This document shows, piece by piece, positions 10,726 through 23,720 of a stretch of 64,000 nucleotides of DNA. The stretch is from Zeugodacus cucurbitae (Eukaryota > Arthropoda > Insecta > Diptera > Tephritidae). The DNA lies in the NCBI RefSeq assembly GCF_028554725.1, contig NC_071670.1, positions 67,369,001-67,433,000 of the forward strand. Direction: 5' to 3'. Every line of letters begins with the position of its first letter. Position 1 is the stretch's first letter. The position numbers and the translations under genes are program-made. Below the pieces are notes generated by a model. The model saw nothing but the letters and a program-made list of their open reading frames with translations. It searched no databases and was not told the DNA's origin.

Positions 10726-13700
10726 TATATATTTCTGTTACCAGTACTTTCACAGATATTGTATGAAATAGTGATTTCAATGAACGAACAGTGCACTCAA
10801 AAATTATTGATTTTTAATAAAAACAAAGTCCTCGTTAACGAGCGCTTAGCAAACACTTAGATCAATAAGTGACCAAGAAATAGGCTTGTTCGAAATCGCA
10901 CTGTCATCACATCTTAATTGCGCATTCAATTTCACTTGAATAAGGTCAGTTCAGACTTAAGAGCAGAACTGACGTTGTATATATCTAGAAACAAACAAAT
11001 ATATGGTTCAATAAGAAAAAGAACTAAGACACACCACAAAAGAAATTATTACTGCCTGGCGCACATAATTTAATTTAAGTGCATAAGAATGAGAACATTT
11101 ACATAAAGATCAATGAAGGCATATATATAAATATATATACAGGTAAATGGATGCGCCGCCGTTCAGTGCAACTTGCAACTCGCTTCAGCTTTGTATATGA
11201 ACAATAATATTGGAAAAAGGCGGTAGTGCTCATTAAATTAGGTAACCTAAATATGTCTGGCACATAATCTAATGAAGCCAGCAAAGTTGTTGGAAAATGC
11301 AACTACTACAATAACAATAACAATTGCATTGTTTATAATAGGTTATGCATGCAGACATACAAACGTTTATATGTACATCTGTATGTGCATACAAAAATAT
11401 GGTACTTATGAACGAAATGCTGGTGTTGTGCGTCGCTCAGGTGGGCGAATACGAAGAAGCTGCACTGCAAAATGTAAAGTGTTGTGTTTACACAATCAAA
11501 TATATTATATAAACAAAAAATGCATAATTCAGCTGATACAAAAGGTATGTATGTAAAAGTGCAGGCGATGCTGGAGGCATATGTATAATATGTAAATGCC
11601 ATTGTGTGCGTACGATACATGATATAATAATGCTGAAAATCTTTAAGTTATTAACAAAAAATATGCAGTGGTTTCCAACATTCAAATAATACGAGGGTGG
11701 AACAAAAAGTTTCGAAAATTTTTTGATAAAAAAAATTTATTTTGAATTTCGGTGAAAATTTTGCGAGTAATTTTGAAAAAAAAAAATAAGTTAAATTGGC
11801 TACTTTTTACTTTTTTTTATTTCATAATTTAATATTAGCCTCTTCGATTTGGAATTTTTCGTACGCTCTCCTTGAGCGCTCCTTTCTTGTCAAAAAAAAT
11901 TCACATGTGAGAGCAACATGATTTTGTTGCTGCGAGTTGAATTTGACATTGAAGAGTGGCATTAAGTGGCATAATCGTTATTCTCGATGCTACCAAGTTT
12001 GTGACCAAATTTCTCTCAAAACTTAATACAAAATGTTTATGGAAATCGTAAAACCATTGATCTTTCAAAGTGAAAAGCATAATTGTGCAGGCGTCAGAGG
12101 ATAAGTTAGAAAAGTTGCCTCAAAGCCTGTTCGAAGAGCATGTATAGTTTGTTCGATTTGCCACTCTCCAATGCTTGGCGTTCGAAGACAGCCAAGCATA
12201 ATAGAGATAAGGATTATGACAAAATGAGGATACGATTTAGAAGGTGAATAGAAATTACATACCGGAAAATTGAAAATGTTTCTTTGCTCGCGCTTTGTCA
12301 CGAAAACATAAACAATGTAAATCTTTGTCGAAATCTCTTTTGCTATTATTCTTGAAAATAGCCTCTGAATGCTTATCAGTGTGTAAATACCGCGAAAAAT
12401 AATTTTAAATAAGTTCCGTTCCATTTTCTTAATACTTTTAAAACCATCCTCATAAACTTACATATACAATTTCATATAACTTTTATTGTGCAGCTTAAAG
12501 GATTTATCATGGTTGAGCTAAAATGTAAAGCTCTATAAATTAATTTGCTTAATTACATATTTATGTTAATATTTATAGCTACCATATGGTGGGCTTGTGC
12601 CCCAAAGGCAATCACGGTCGCTAATCGAAAAAACTTCAAGTGATTGCTGCACAAATTTCAAGTGATATATGTCTTGAGCTAAACATACATGCATATATAA
12701 TAACTGATATATACGTATTTATGACTGCAGATTTCGACGTTGCGGAAATTCCCACTTCGACCCAGTTGAGCACTTGTCGGCACGCCAGGTGATAGAGATT
12801 TCGGTTTCGCTGGCCTTAATATTAATACAACCAAACTGATTGATGAATTAACAGCCGTGCATTTAATTTAAAAATAAACTTTCTAGCTCGATTCACAAAT
12901 ATTTTGCATAAAAAGTGCCCTAGTACCCGGCGGCTATTTTTGCTAATACCAAACACATATTCAATGTCACTGTGATGGAGCATCAATTAAAAGATGGCAC
13001 CAGGTATATTATGGACATCTATTAGGTGATTCCAACACCGAAATATGCTTATTTAACTACAGCTGCGAAATATTAGCTGAATCTTAGTCTATCTCTGTAC
13101 CACAAATTTGGGTGGGTTATCGATGGGTACAGACGTCATTTATAAGCAACGCCGGCGGCTTGTTGACAGTTCCTGCTTCTCTCTAACTATATTTTTAGCA
13201 TTTATTTACAAACACGAGTGAAGATGTGTATGTGTTTGGGTTATTCTTTCATTCATTCCGTTATTGTCTTTTGGCGCCCAGCCGTTGACCGCGATGCGAT
13301 GCGAATGCGTGAATTCATAACAACATCACAGCAGTTATACTCGTACCTTTATTTATATGCGAAGCTGTAGATTTGCTCCAATTTATTTATCTTCTTTCGG
13401 CAAATCTAAACCGATACTGGTCTAACAGATCAGTTGTCTGTCTGTTTGTATGTGTGTTTATTGCTGTTTTTGGCTTTGTTGCCAACATTCGAACAAACAA
13501 TAAATATTTGTTGTTGATTTTTAGATTTTCTCAACCGACATTCACATTGTTTGTTTTTGTTTTTGTTGTCGCTTACCTACGTTAGTTTCTTGTGTACTTT
13601 TTTGTTTTTGCTTTTGCACTTTTTACGTTTGTTATGGCCTCGATTTGCGTTACAAGTTCACCCACATTCGCCAGTTGGTGGCAACCAGCCACCAGATTGT

Positions 13701-16092
13701 TTGGCTGAATGCTGCGTCGAAGCGTTCGCGCAATTCGTATCGAACGAATTCGTTGGTCATATTTTATGAAAATTATATTGCTTAAGCATTTATTTAACGC
13801 GACTATATTAAACTAAGAAAATTATCTATGAAGTCGGTGTATTTACACATACAGTGATCTGTTTGGTATTATTGAGTAGTGTATTAGTGTAGATAATTAA
13901 GAGATTTTCGCAGAATTATTCGTTTAAATTAAAGGCTCTTAGTACTTCCTTACTTGTTTTTAAAGAGAAATTTCGATAACTTCAATAAAAGTTTAAAAAT
14001 TAATACTTGGGAATGAATAAATAATAATTTTTTATGGAAAAATATATAGTTTTTGTATAATTCCAAACTTTGTATCTATTTTTTTATCTAGTAAAAAAAC
14101 TAATAAAAATCAAAATACAATAAAAATTATTTTTTTTTTTGATTTGGCAATCATTGCGAAAAAAATCTCTTGTAATGCATATTGCACAAATACACGCGTA
14201 ACTGCTTAACGCACTGGCGTACTTTGTAAAAAAATAAAAAAATACAAAGTTAGAAAAATATTAATTTACGTGGGGAAATACAATAGCGAAACACACACAC
14301 ATTGACTCACAAAATGTCATATTCGTGCGCACACACACACACACCCACACATACATACGTACAAATAGTGAATAGATAGGCATTTGTATGAAGAAGATGC
14401 CCGGTTAAATAGGAAACGTGACAGTTGTACAGTTTTGTTTACGTTTTCAATTTGCCAACGCTTGAATGCTAATTTTTCGCGTATGACTTTTTTTTCATTT
14501 TGCCCTTTTGCATGCGGTTTGGCAATTTGTCTTGTAAATTAGCTGCGGTCCGATTTTACAAGGTAAAATGCCTAGAAATGAGCGTGGGAATTAACCGGCG
14601 TAGCGTCGTCTTCCATGTGTAGCATATGCATGTCCGCGAAGTGTATTATGTTTGTGTGCGTGTGGTGTAGAAAATGTAAATAAAACGGTGTAACAGCGTT
14701 TGCTGCTTGCACTTGGCTGTCGACCAAAATGACTACAATGACAAATAGTGCGTACTGCACAATTTAGTTCAGCACGTCCTTCTTTATTGGCAATTACACG
14801 TATGTAAATGTCAAGCGTACAACATAAAAACTGGCATTTCGTTACATGGCTACCAGTTACTTCATTTAAATTTTTATTAAGTTTACCTGTAATCAAAGAG
14901 AGAATATTTTAGATTAATATATTTTTAATATTAAAAAAATAAAAATAATTATAATATTAGTTAATTATATACACCATTAAATATTAGTTCCAGAGAAGCT
15001 TGGAAAAAAATAATGTAAATGATTTTATCTTTAAAAGAAGTTTTTGAAAATAAATATTCCACAATATTAAAAATGTTTAAAATTTTCAGAATTAAGGATT
15101 AAGAAAGCAAGAGTACCAATATGTGAAGTTATTATTATTACAAAATATCTCTATCACTTCGATAGCGATTAAAGACACTCGAGGTTTCACTAAAATTTCT
15201 ACTCAAATACAATATGTAATATATATATATATATATATATATAAATGCATATTTGCTGCCAAATTATTTTCCAACACTATTTAAGTCACTTTTTATAGCA
15301 AAACTATTGCCTTATGAAAAAAGGAAAAAATTTTATGTAAATAATTATTTGCCATTACGGCTTTTTATTGCACTATTTATAAGTACATTTATAGTAATGC
15401 ATCATCATTAATATGACAGCTCTGTCAATTACACACACACACACACACGCATGCATACATAAATCACAGTGCAATTGAAAGCAAATCTGAGCGCACATAC
15501 ATATATATATACAGCCAGACAGCTTTATGAAAATGGAGTGGCCGATGTCCAAACCATTATCCAACTTAACTCAACACTATAATTTATATGTATGTATGCA
15601 TGTAAGCGATCAACAATTACATATGTGTGTGTGTCCGTTGCCAAATATGGTGTATATGTTTAATTATAGGCTTTCAAGTCAGTCAATCCAACCAGGTGAT
15701 TCATTGGCACTTCATCTGCCAGCCGCTGCATTGCAATAACAATAATAACAATTTTCGTTATAGTAAAATCAGCAATTTGGGGGTGTATTAGAGTGCTCGT
15801 AAAAGGCAAGGCAAGCAAGGCAGGTTCACCAGCTGAGAATGGAGAACTTATGAAACAACAAGTGGCAGAAATTTCAAAAAATAACATATACACTAACACA
15901 CTGACGGATATACATATACATATATGAAAATACATATATGAAAATTTGTATGCCCTGTAGCAAATTCAAAAATCACCGGAATACAACTTTTTGGAACTAA
16001 AGAGACTTCAATATTTTCAAATAAATATTGGTGCTTCTACAATTTTGTTTAAAAATGGATATTGATAGAAAACATATTTTAAATTTTTAATA
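10726..16092. other. Long intronic stretch without gene
   Basis: AT-rich. It holds an isolated mariner-like end at 11689-11730, (AC)n runs at 14292, 14330 and 15431, (AT)n at 15218-15243, and a slightly GC-richer patch at 13200-13770. Open frames up to about 119 codons are lysine/phenylalanine-rich and not conserved-looking. No gene supported. Confidence 0.65.
15218..15243. repeat. (AT)n microsatellite
   Basis: Uninterrupted AT dinucleotide run. Confidence 0.9.
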
Positions 16093-16629
16093 CAGTGGAA
16101 CTTTCTTAACTCGAACTTCTATAAGTCGAAGATCGCCATAACTCGAACTTTTGAATTGGCAATAGCGTTTAGAAATCAAATTTCATACAAATTTCCTTCC
16201 ATAACTCGAACTTCCTTAACTCGAAGTTCTCCACAACTCGAACTCATGAATGGGCAATAGAAGTCAAATCTCATACAAAATTCCTTCCATAAATCGAACT
16301 TTTCGACCAGGGCATAATACAAATTTAAGATTTTACTATCGAGGCAGAATTTTTAAAGAGTCCTTTTATTCGTATGGAGGCTAACAAAAAATATGATATT
16401 ATACTTATGGATTACATGAATGGATTACAAAGGCATGGGATACAACGAACAAAATTCCAGATTAGATTTTATAAAGTTTTATGTATGTACATACGTTATG
16501 CGAAGTAAATAAATAAAAATTTGTATAAATCTATATTTCATGTTTTAATGGAAATTCTGTAACTCAAAGCCTCTCTAACTCGAAGTTTTTTTGTGGATTA
16601 TGATGATTCGAGTAAGAGAAATTCCCTTG
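16093..16629. mobile_element. Pogo/Tigger-type MITE, copy P1
   Basis: Starts after a TA with CAGTGGAACTTTCTTAACTC and ends with a decayed inverse (GAGTAAGAGAAATTCCCTTG) before a TA. Subterminal AACTCGAA boxes are repeated many times near the left end and again near the right. The same family occurs at 51905-52142 and 63518-63783. CAGTGGAACNTCNNTAACTC-type ends are characteristic of pogo/Tigger elements. No transposase frame remains. Confidence 0.75.
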
Positions 16630-16631
16630 TA

Positions 16632-17848
16632 TATTAAAATGATAATAGCAAAGCGTAAGCCTGGATTACAGCTGAAAATTGTATCATACTTCAGGGGCAG
16701 GTAGGTATACAATATAATAATAAAACATAAAATATTTGGCTATAGGACTTTTGTACAATTCAGAATTCTAAAATTCCCATTATTTTTTGAACACAACTCG
16801 TTTATAAAATTATTGATACCTTTCCTCATTTCATTTAATTTTTTCTGTTTAATTTAAAATTTCTTAAAATTTAGAAAAAATTAGACTAAATTAAAGAACC
16901 AAACACCATCGAAATTGTTCCTACAATGTTGTTATTGCACAAGTAATACGCTTGCACCAGGCACCATATAAGCAGTGGTCTGTGCGTGTGTATTTGTTGC
17001 AACGTGCTAAAGTGGTCCTTCTTACTCACACTCGCATGTATTTAAAATTTTCATGTGACACAATTACAGCGACTTTCATACGCCAATAATTATTTGAATA
17101 ATAACAACAACAGCGAAATCGTGGCTTATACTTATAAGTGCAGGCATTCATATGCATTTCGTTTTTTTTCTGCTTTTTTGTTGTGGGAAAGGTCATTTTT
17201 GTTGATACGTCTATTTCTGTCGTCGCATTTCGCATACTCGTCACCATTAACGGCAATACTTTGAGCCGCAACAGCAAACAACAATGCGTCGGTGGTGGTT
17301 TTGGTACCAATAATGGCGGTGTGGCAGCTTTTCGCCGTCAATGTGGCGCTCGCCAAAACCGTATTTGGTTTATCGAAGCAATTTATTAGTTAATATAGTG
17401 GTCAATGTTGTTAATACATTTTGCACAGATATGTAGCTGTGTTTAAATGTTTTCACATTTTGTGTGACAAGTATTTGTACGAGACCATATCAGGAGGAGT
17501 TTATGATCATTTGATCGATCATAATCGTTCGATTTTCACTTTGCAAAATGTTCCTCTATTAATTTTTGCATTTTAGGAAGATTTCTTTCCACCATTTCTG
17601 CATGATATTGAATGATTCATACTCTGACTTTAGTATAACACATAATCTTTACATAAGACTGTGTTTCATGGGGTGTGGTTCGCAAAGTTAAAGCTTGTTT
17701 AGTTAAGTGAATTTTTTTCGACGCCGATTTAAATACTCCCATATGTAAGATTCCAATATTTGAATATACATACATATATATTTTTTTAATTCTAAATCTT
17801 TTAGTATGATAAACATCGTGAGGTAATTTTTTAAGTCTTTTAGAATTA
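16632..17848. other. Intronic stretch without gene
   Basis: No conserved coding sequence or repeat recognised. Frames at 17026-17389 on both strands overlap each other and look random. Confidence 0.65.
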
Positions 17849-18736
17849 AGCGAAATGTGTTAAAAAATAACGGGAATTTTTGATTAGCAAATATATTTAT
17901 CCGTTAACATTAAGGGGCCTTTTTTCATGATTTTTTTTTAGAAAAAGTTATTGTTGTAGGTTTTTTTTACTTATTATTATATGAAAGTACAACATTTGAA
18001 GGATACTTAAAAGAAAGTTTTATCGAAAAATAGCGATCTCTGCAGGCCCCTCGAAAAGAAGTTTTTGTACGGTGACCAGCCTACAGCATTACTGGATCAT
18101 ATGAAACCAAAAAATCAAAATGCTTTCTTTAGTTTATTAGTTTATCTTTCAATTGACGTCGAGTTTTTTTTTAATTTTTCAATTTTTGGTACCATTTTAA
18201 AGCCAAAATGACGATTTTAGACGAAAAAATCGACCTATTTGTTATTGTAAAATTGTTAGTAATTAATATTTTTTGGAAAAAATTCGACATCATTCGAGAG
18301 CTATATATATGTAGAATATTTGTACAAAATTTCAAAACGATCGATGCAGTAGTTTTTTTCTGTAGGCTGGTCACCGACTTTAAAAATGACATATTTGGGA
18401 AAATCGATTCAAAGTTTTGTACACTGACGCAGGTAGCTGGAAGGTACCGTTATTCAACCTACTGTAGCTTCGTTAGTTTTTCTCCGAATGACCTAAATAT
18501 TTAACACAATATTCTTAAGATGTTGATGGTTCAGAAAAAAAAAATGGAAAAAGTTGTCAAACCTTATCCCCCCCTTAATGTTGGCACATTCAAAATATTA
18601 TACACTTCGAAACACTTCTCAAACTCGAATTTTGAAATAGCTCTTTTTTTGGCTTTTTCATCTATTTCTCGTATGCTTGTAAAACCACGGCTCTTTAAGG
18701 TTCTCGTTAAGAATTCCCGTTATTTTTTGAACACCG
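17849..18736 (-). mobile_element. Internally deleted mariner copy M1, carrying a TTAA element
   Basis: Outer element of the local mariner family. The left end, GTGTTAAAAAATAACGGGAA, follows a TA. The right end, ATTCCCGTTATTTTTTGAAC, precedes a TA. The mariner body is reduced to about 220 bp of outer sequence, and its transposase would read on the minus strand. It is split at 17910-17913 by the palindromic element at 17914-18574, with a perfect TTAA duplication. The 117-codon frame at 18520-18873 crosses element boundaries and is not a gene. Confidence 0.75.
17914..18574. mobile_element. 661-bp TTAA-flanked foldback element inside mariner M1
   Basis: Flanked by identical TTAA (17910-17913 and 18575-18578), with GGGG...CCCC ends. 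It contains a perfect 17-bp inverted repeat, CGGTGACCAGCCTACAG at 18070-18086 and its reverse complement at 18360-18376. TTAA target duplication is the signature of piggyBac-type transposition, but no transposase is present, so the superfamily is inferred. Confidence 0.7.
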
Positions 18737-18739
18737 TAA

Positions 18740-20699
18740 ATATTCCTATGTGTTCACGAAAATCAATTCTTAAGAAATATAAGTTGACTTCCTATGGACT
18801 TAACTACATACCCATGAACTTTGCCGTCCAAAGCACTTCTACACTTATGGAAAAATACTCATTCAATATTTAAGCACTTTATTTAATTTGAAAAAAAAAA
18901 CTGCAACTTCATAAATATTTAACTTCCAAAGCAAAATTCGCATATGTGAACTGCAAATATTTGTATAGATTTTACAAATTGTGGAACATATCGATTTCAG
19001 AGCAGCGTATAGAAAACACAAACAAACTTAACTGAATACATAAACACATATGTACATATACATATACATATATGTATACCTAAGTACATGTACATACTCG
19101 TACGACAAGCGTCTTCAATTAGGAAAGCAAATAATAATTAACAAAGTCATAAATTATGCAAAATCCCTGACTGGAGACGTGGTTAAGTTTTATCTCAGCT
19201 TAGCTATTTGCTAACTTTGTGGACAATTCGTACTCGTTTGTATGTCTGTACTCTCATTGTCAATATATTGTTTTATAAACAGACAAGCTAGGTAAAAAGA
19301 CAAAAACAAAAATAAAAATATGAATTACAAAAATGCCAACACCGTGTCTAACCTCAAGATCGAACGCACACGAAGTCTAATATAATACGCCGACAATTGT
19401 ATATTTGTTTGGCAACTCACTTTTCTCACCCTTTTATTGCCACACTTTTCAACACTTCTTCAACTGAGTGTTTTTACTTTTGCTTTTTTGGTGTTTTTGT
19501 TTTTGTTTTCGTTGCACTCAATCATTTGTGTCAGATGTCAAAGTGAATTGTCGTTGAAACTTATCTACGCACCGATCACAATTGGTCTTCCTCTTCTTCT
19601 CTACGCTCTTCACATCAATATTCTAACTAATAAATTAATATGTAATCATAATTGTTATTGGAATTGAAAATGAATGAAGAATGAATTGTAAGTAAGATTT
19701 CTTAAAAATCAGTCGAGTAGAGACTCTATTGATATAAATTATAGAAGAAAGGGAAAATTGCATCTAATTATGGACAGCCGAAGCGCGCAATGCATACATA
19801 TATGTATGTACATACGCTAAATACATTTGAATGTATTGTCCATGGATCGATCGACCCTTTTTTTATCGCATCGTCTACGAACTCAATCATCGACACTTAA
19901 CAATGGGCTCTAGCAAATTACAGTCAACAAAAAGTCATTTCCCTAGTGCATTTGTATGCAATCGGTCTGGTGCATATTATGGGTGCAGTGCAGGGCTCTT
20001 GAGTTTTGGGGTCAAGTGATTTATGCGATTGATTGAATAAGTGGATACTTATTGGATTATTCGGTGATGCATTTACGATATGAACGTGAAAAGTGGGCTA
20101 ATACATTATTGTATATCGTATGTGCTGCGAAGGGTTTACGACAATATTATGAAATAAGTGTATATCTATCAGTAAATATATAGTATATATGTATAGAAAT
20201 GTAATACATAAAAGAATTCCTATAGACACCGCCTTCAATTCGCCGAAACTTGTAGAGTCATGGATTGAATAATTAATTGGTATTAATTAAATGGACTGTT
20301 ATAATAAGAAAGAGATGGAGACGAGCGGTATATTAAATATCATACTCTCTTATATAGATTTCAGTACAGATCTCTAATATAGTGACCTCAAACTAAAATG
20401 TTGATCTTGATTTTTTTTTCAACTTATTATTTTTATGCTGTTGTTAGTCTAGAAAAAAAAATACCACTAGTCAAAAGAAACATCATTTTCAATTTTGTAA
20501 GAAATATTCTGCTACCAATATAAAAGTATCTTCCCGAAACGCTTAGTTGTGCTTGCAATTATAAGATTCCACGCATTGTCAGCAATAAACATTGTTCCGG
20601 CGTAAATCTGTTCATTATGAAATGGCAAACCAAACTGTGTATAAATCAAGTGAGACCAGGTCCTGAAAAGACCAACTACGAAACAAGTATTATTATTGC
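18740..20699. other. Intronic stretch without gene
   Basis: CATATATG/TACATG simple sequence at 19045-19100 and 19790-19815. Nothing coding recognised. Confidence 0.65.
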
Positions 20700-21240
20700 T
20701 TCACCAGTTACCTCTATCATAGCAAAGGATCATGTCAGTTATACATTCAAAATGCAGATAGCTCCTTATGCACTTTGTCCTTCCATTGAATGCGTGGATA
20801 CCCTCGCATCCTTAGTCCACCCATGAGTTCAGTTCATGGTCCATGGTTGCATCTTCTTCTGTATTTCTCGCACAGGTGAACGGCTCCTAAGATTTTGCGG
20901 AGAACAGATCTTTCGAATGAAAACCATCTAATCTGGTTTGTCAACGTCCATGTTTCTGCGCCGTATAATAGAATGAGAATAATGTCAGACTTATAGAGCG
21001 TAATTTTTATTCGTCGAGAGAACGATCTGCGTCTCAATTGTCTACTGATCCCTAAGTAGCATCTGTCGGCAATATTTATTATGCACTTGATCTACAGTCT
21101 AAGATTTTTGATGGTATTTATGCTGGTTCCGAGTTAGACAAAGTCCTTCACTTTTTCCGAATTTATAGCTCCCAACAGTGAACTGGGACTATCTAAGACA
21201 CGCGGAATATTTGTGTGTGTCCTTCATGTGCTTTGTCTTT
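20700..21240 (-). mobile_element. Decayed LINE reverse-transcriptase C-terminus
   Basis: The minus strand reads, with frameshifts, ...CYLGISRQLRRRSFSRR..., then ILLYGAETWTLTNQIRWFSF, ERSVLRKILGAVHLCEKYRR and finally MRGYPRIQWKDKVHKELSAF. These match in order the segments LLYGAEAWT, FERKVLRKIYGPL and GRGRPPLRWKDQVERDLASL of the better-preserved LINE end at 44432-45106. It is therefore an older, more divergent member of the same or a sister clade (RTE-like in my judgement). Confidence 0.65.
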
Positions 21241-23229
21241 TCCTCATTCAATACAGGACCAACCTACTTCGCTACTTTTTCTAGACTTGAAAATCACGCG
21301 TATAAAAAAACTACCGTTATATAGTAGCTCCGTCCAACAAACTATCTAATATATGAAAAAATAAATCTAAAATGGAACTTATTATTCACTTATTCTCCTT
21401 CAGCTTTAACCCAGAACAAACCACTTTGCTTTCTGTCAAATTGCATAAAAGCCCTAAAAACTTACATTACCAGTACTATTGTTAGTTAAGGGAAATTAAA
21501 ATGTTCTTATTCTCTAAATGTAATATAATTGCTGCAAAAACAATAATTAAAAACTAAAACCATTCAATCATGTTAAATCTGTCATTAACGTTCACCAACA
21601 ACTACATCAATCAATCAAAAGCGCTTATGCAACTTGATTTTCCATACAGCCGAGAGTCCATATTGAGGCCCCGCGGCAGAATTACCGTTTATGCCGTTGC
21701 GATTTTATTGCGCACATTACCTAAAACTGCGGCGATTGCTTAATTATTTTAGAATTGCTGTCACTGAGCATTATGCAAGCACTCAATTAGCTGTAAATAC
21801 AGTTACATACATACATGTGTACATGTGTACATATGTAAGTACCGTTCCAGTTAATAAATTACTCCTTGTTGCATTTAATTACATACATACACGTGTGTAC
21901 GCCAATTTAAGGCATTAATGTGCAATTCACCAACCAACATTTATTACACACCTAAACTACTGTGTCGCTGTGTCGGTTGCAGTTTAATCATGTTTACATT
22001 AATTTTCCATAGCAGCTTCTCAACTCAAATGAGCACACAATAAATCACAATTACGAGCATTAAAACGAACAGAAGGTGAGAGTGAAAAAAAATCAAAAAA
22101 ATCTTCATCAACATAAAATTTGATTTTCGCCACAACAACAACAACAACAATAATAATAATAACAGCAAACAACCATGTAAAATATTAGTTAAACAGTAAT
22201 AATGTTGCATTAACGGCGACAATAAACAAGCCCAAAAACAACAAGTTAATTAACCAACCAACAGTGTCGATCGCAGAGCCAGTGACGAATACGATTGGCT
22301 GTGCCGGAGGTAAATAAATGCGACGCGACGGCCGCAACGAATGCATTAGCCCAACTAACTAAGTAACCAAGTGGCCGAAGTGGCCACGGGGCCACAAATG
22401 AGCAAGTGTTATTTGGCCAAGCGCAATTCGATTATTTGCCACTGTTGGCGCTGCAGGTGCGGAAGGAAAATTACTCGACACGATCTCGAGCGGGCATTCC
22501 GGTTGGCAAAAACTGGCAATGCCACTGGACAGCCGAGCCGAGTGCCCGGTCGAGAATGGGCGGAGCGCAATCAAAGCGATTGGTAGCGATTGTTGGCGGT
22601 TCTAAAGTGTGGCAAATGTGCTAAATGTGTTGCATGTGGCAAGTGCCAAGCGGCAAGTGGCAGGTTTAAGTGGTTATGGCAAATGTGCTAGTTAGCGGCT
22701 GCTGTGCTGCTATTAAATGAACTTATTATTGTTACACCTTGCACCTAATTTATCGCCGCTAATAATAAAGTCAAATTAATGTGACGTCTGTGACTAGCAA
22801 TCAGTAGATTAAAACACTTTGTGGCTAAATACTACAATTCATTGGAAATCACGTACTGACTTCGAAAAAAAAACAATTTTAATTAACTTTTTCAAGTTTA
22901 ATAGGAAATAAATGACAAATAATGTGGTTACTAATGTTATCAGCTAAATATTGCTTGGGAAAACTCATTACAAATATATAAGTATACAATTTTACATAAA
23001 TTTTGACCGGGGCAAAATCTTATATATTTTCCTATGTGCTTGAATAGGCACTCCAGCCCACTTCTGTCTTATACTGATATTATACGACAAATTGAGGGAT
23101 CTCCAACTTTTGAGTCGACAAAGCATGAACTAATAGACTTTTTTATAAAAAATTTTTACATTCTATTAATTCACCAATATCGACATCGTGTCTCGACCGG
23201 TTTCTCTCTACTAATTTATCTTTGTTAGG
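21241..23229. other. Intronic stretch with one GC-richer island
   Basis: No gene supported. It includes a (CAA)n(TAA)n run at 22133-22160 and the island at 22240-22670. Confidence 0.6.
22240..22670. promoter_or_regulatory. GC-richer island, possible regulatory DNA
   Basis: Clearly richer in G+C than its surroundings and free of recognised repeats, with overlapping open frames on both strands (71-72 codons) that do not resemble known proteins. Candidate enhancer or alternative non-coding first exon of pigs. Inference from composition only. Confidence 0.25.
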
Positions 23230-23720
23230 AATTATTTTGATATAGCTTACGTCAGGTTCACCCCTTTGCTTTGGTATTAATATTCGACAAATCGGCCTAA
23301 GTCTACTACAAATCTTCAGAGATATTTCACTTCTATATCAACTTGTCTGCGCGGTTGTTCAAATAAGTAACAGCGTAGATCTCGATGGGCCAGTTACAAT
23401 TTCTACGACTAAGGATGCAGAGCACTTTAGACCTCTTGCGATTCACCTTAGACCAGAATAATCTGTCGACTGCGCAAGTGCTAGTGACTGAACATCGTTT
23501 GCCCAGCTCAGTCGAGGCCTATCTCTCCAATAGTAAACCACAATATATAGAAGAACGGTGCTCCTACATGTCCCCATGATACTGTTGGTGAGACAGACGT
23601 ACCTAACCTTGCAAGCTCATAAGCCCTACATTTTCCTGCGTTTCCGCTGTCCAGTCTGGTCGTCAAGTAGAACGATATCACTGACAGTGAAGTTAAGCAT
23701 TCCTTAACCAGCCTTGATTA
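23230..23720 (-). mobile_element. Decayed Jockey-like LINE, RNase H end
   Basis: Reading the minus strand across frames gives GNAGKCRAYELARLGTSVSP, then TVSWGHVGAPFFYILWFTIG and, in the shifted frame, ...LVVEIVTGP.... This follows the order GN..ADELAR.GT...W....GAP...L..W found at the end of the RNase H domain of Jockey-type LINEs. Several stops show decay. It was assigned by eye. Confidence 0.5.

Noticed and set aside
11689..11730. ACGAGGGTGGAACAAAAAGTTTCG, a mariner-like end of another family
   Set aside because: No partner end and no transposase remains nearby were found. Too little to annotate as an element.
14280..15460. Alternating (AC)n runs considered as a regular, CRISPR-like array
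   Set aside because: They are simple dinucleotide microsatellites with no repeat-spacer structure.
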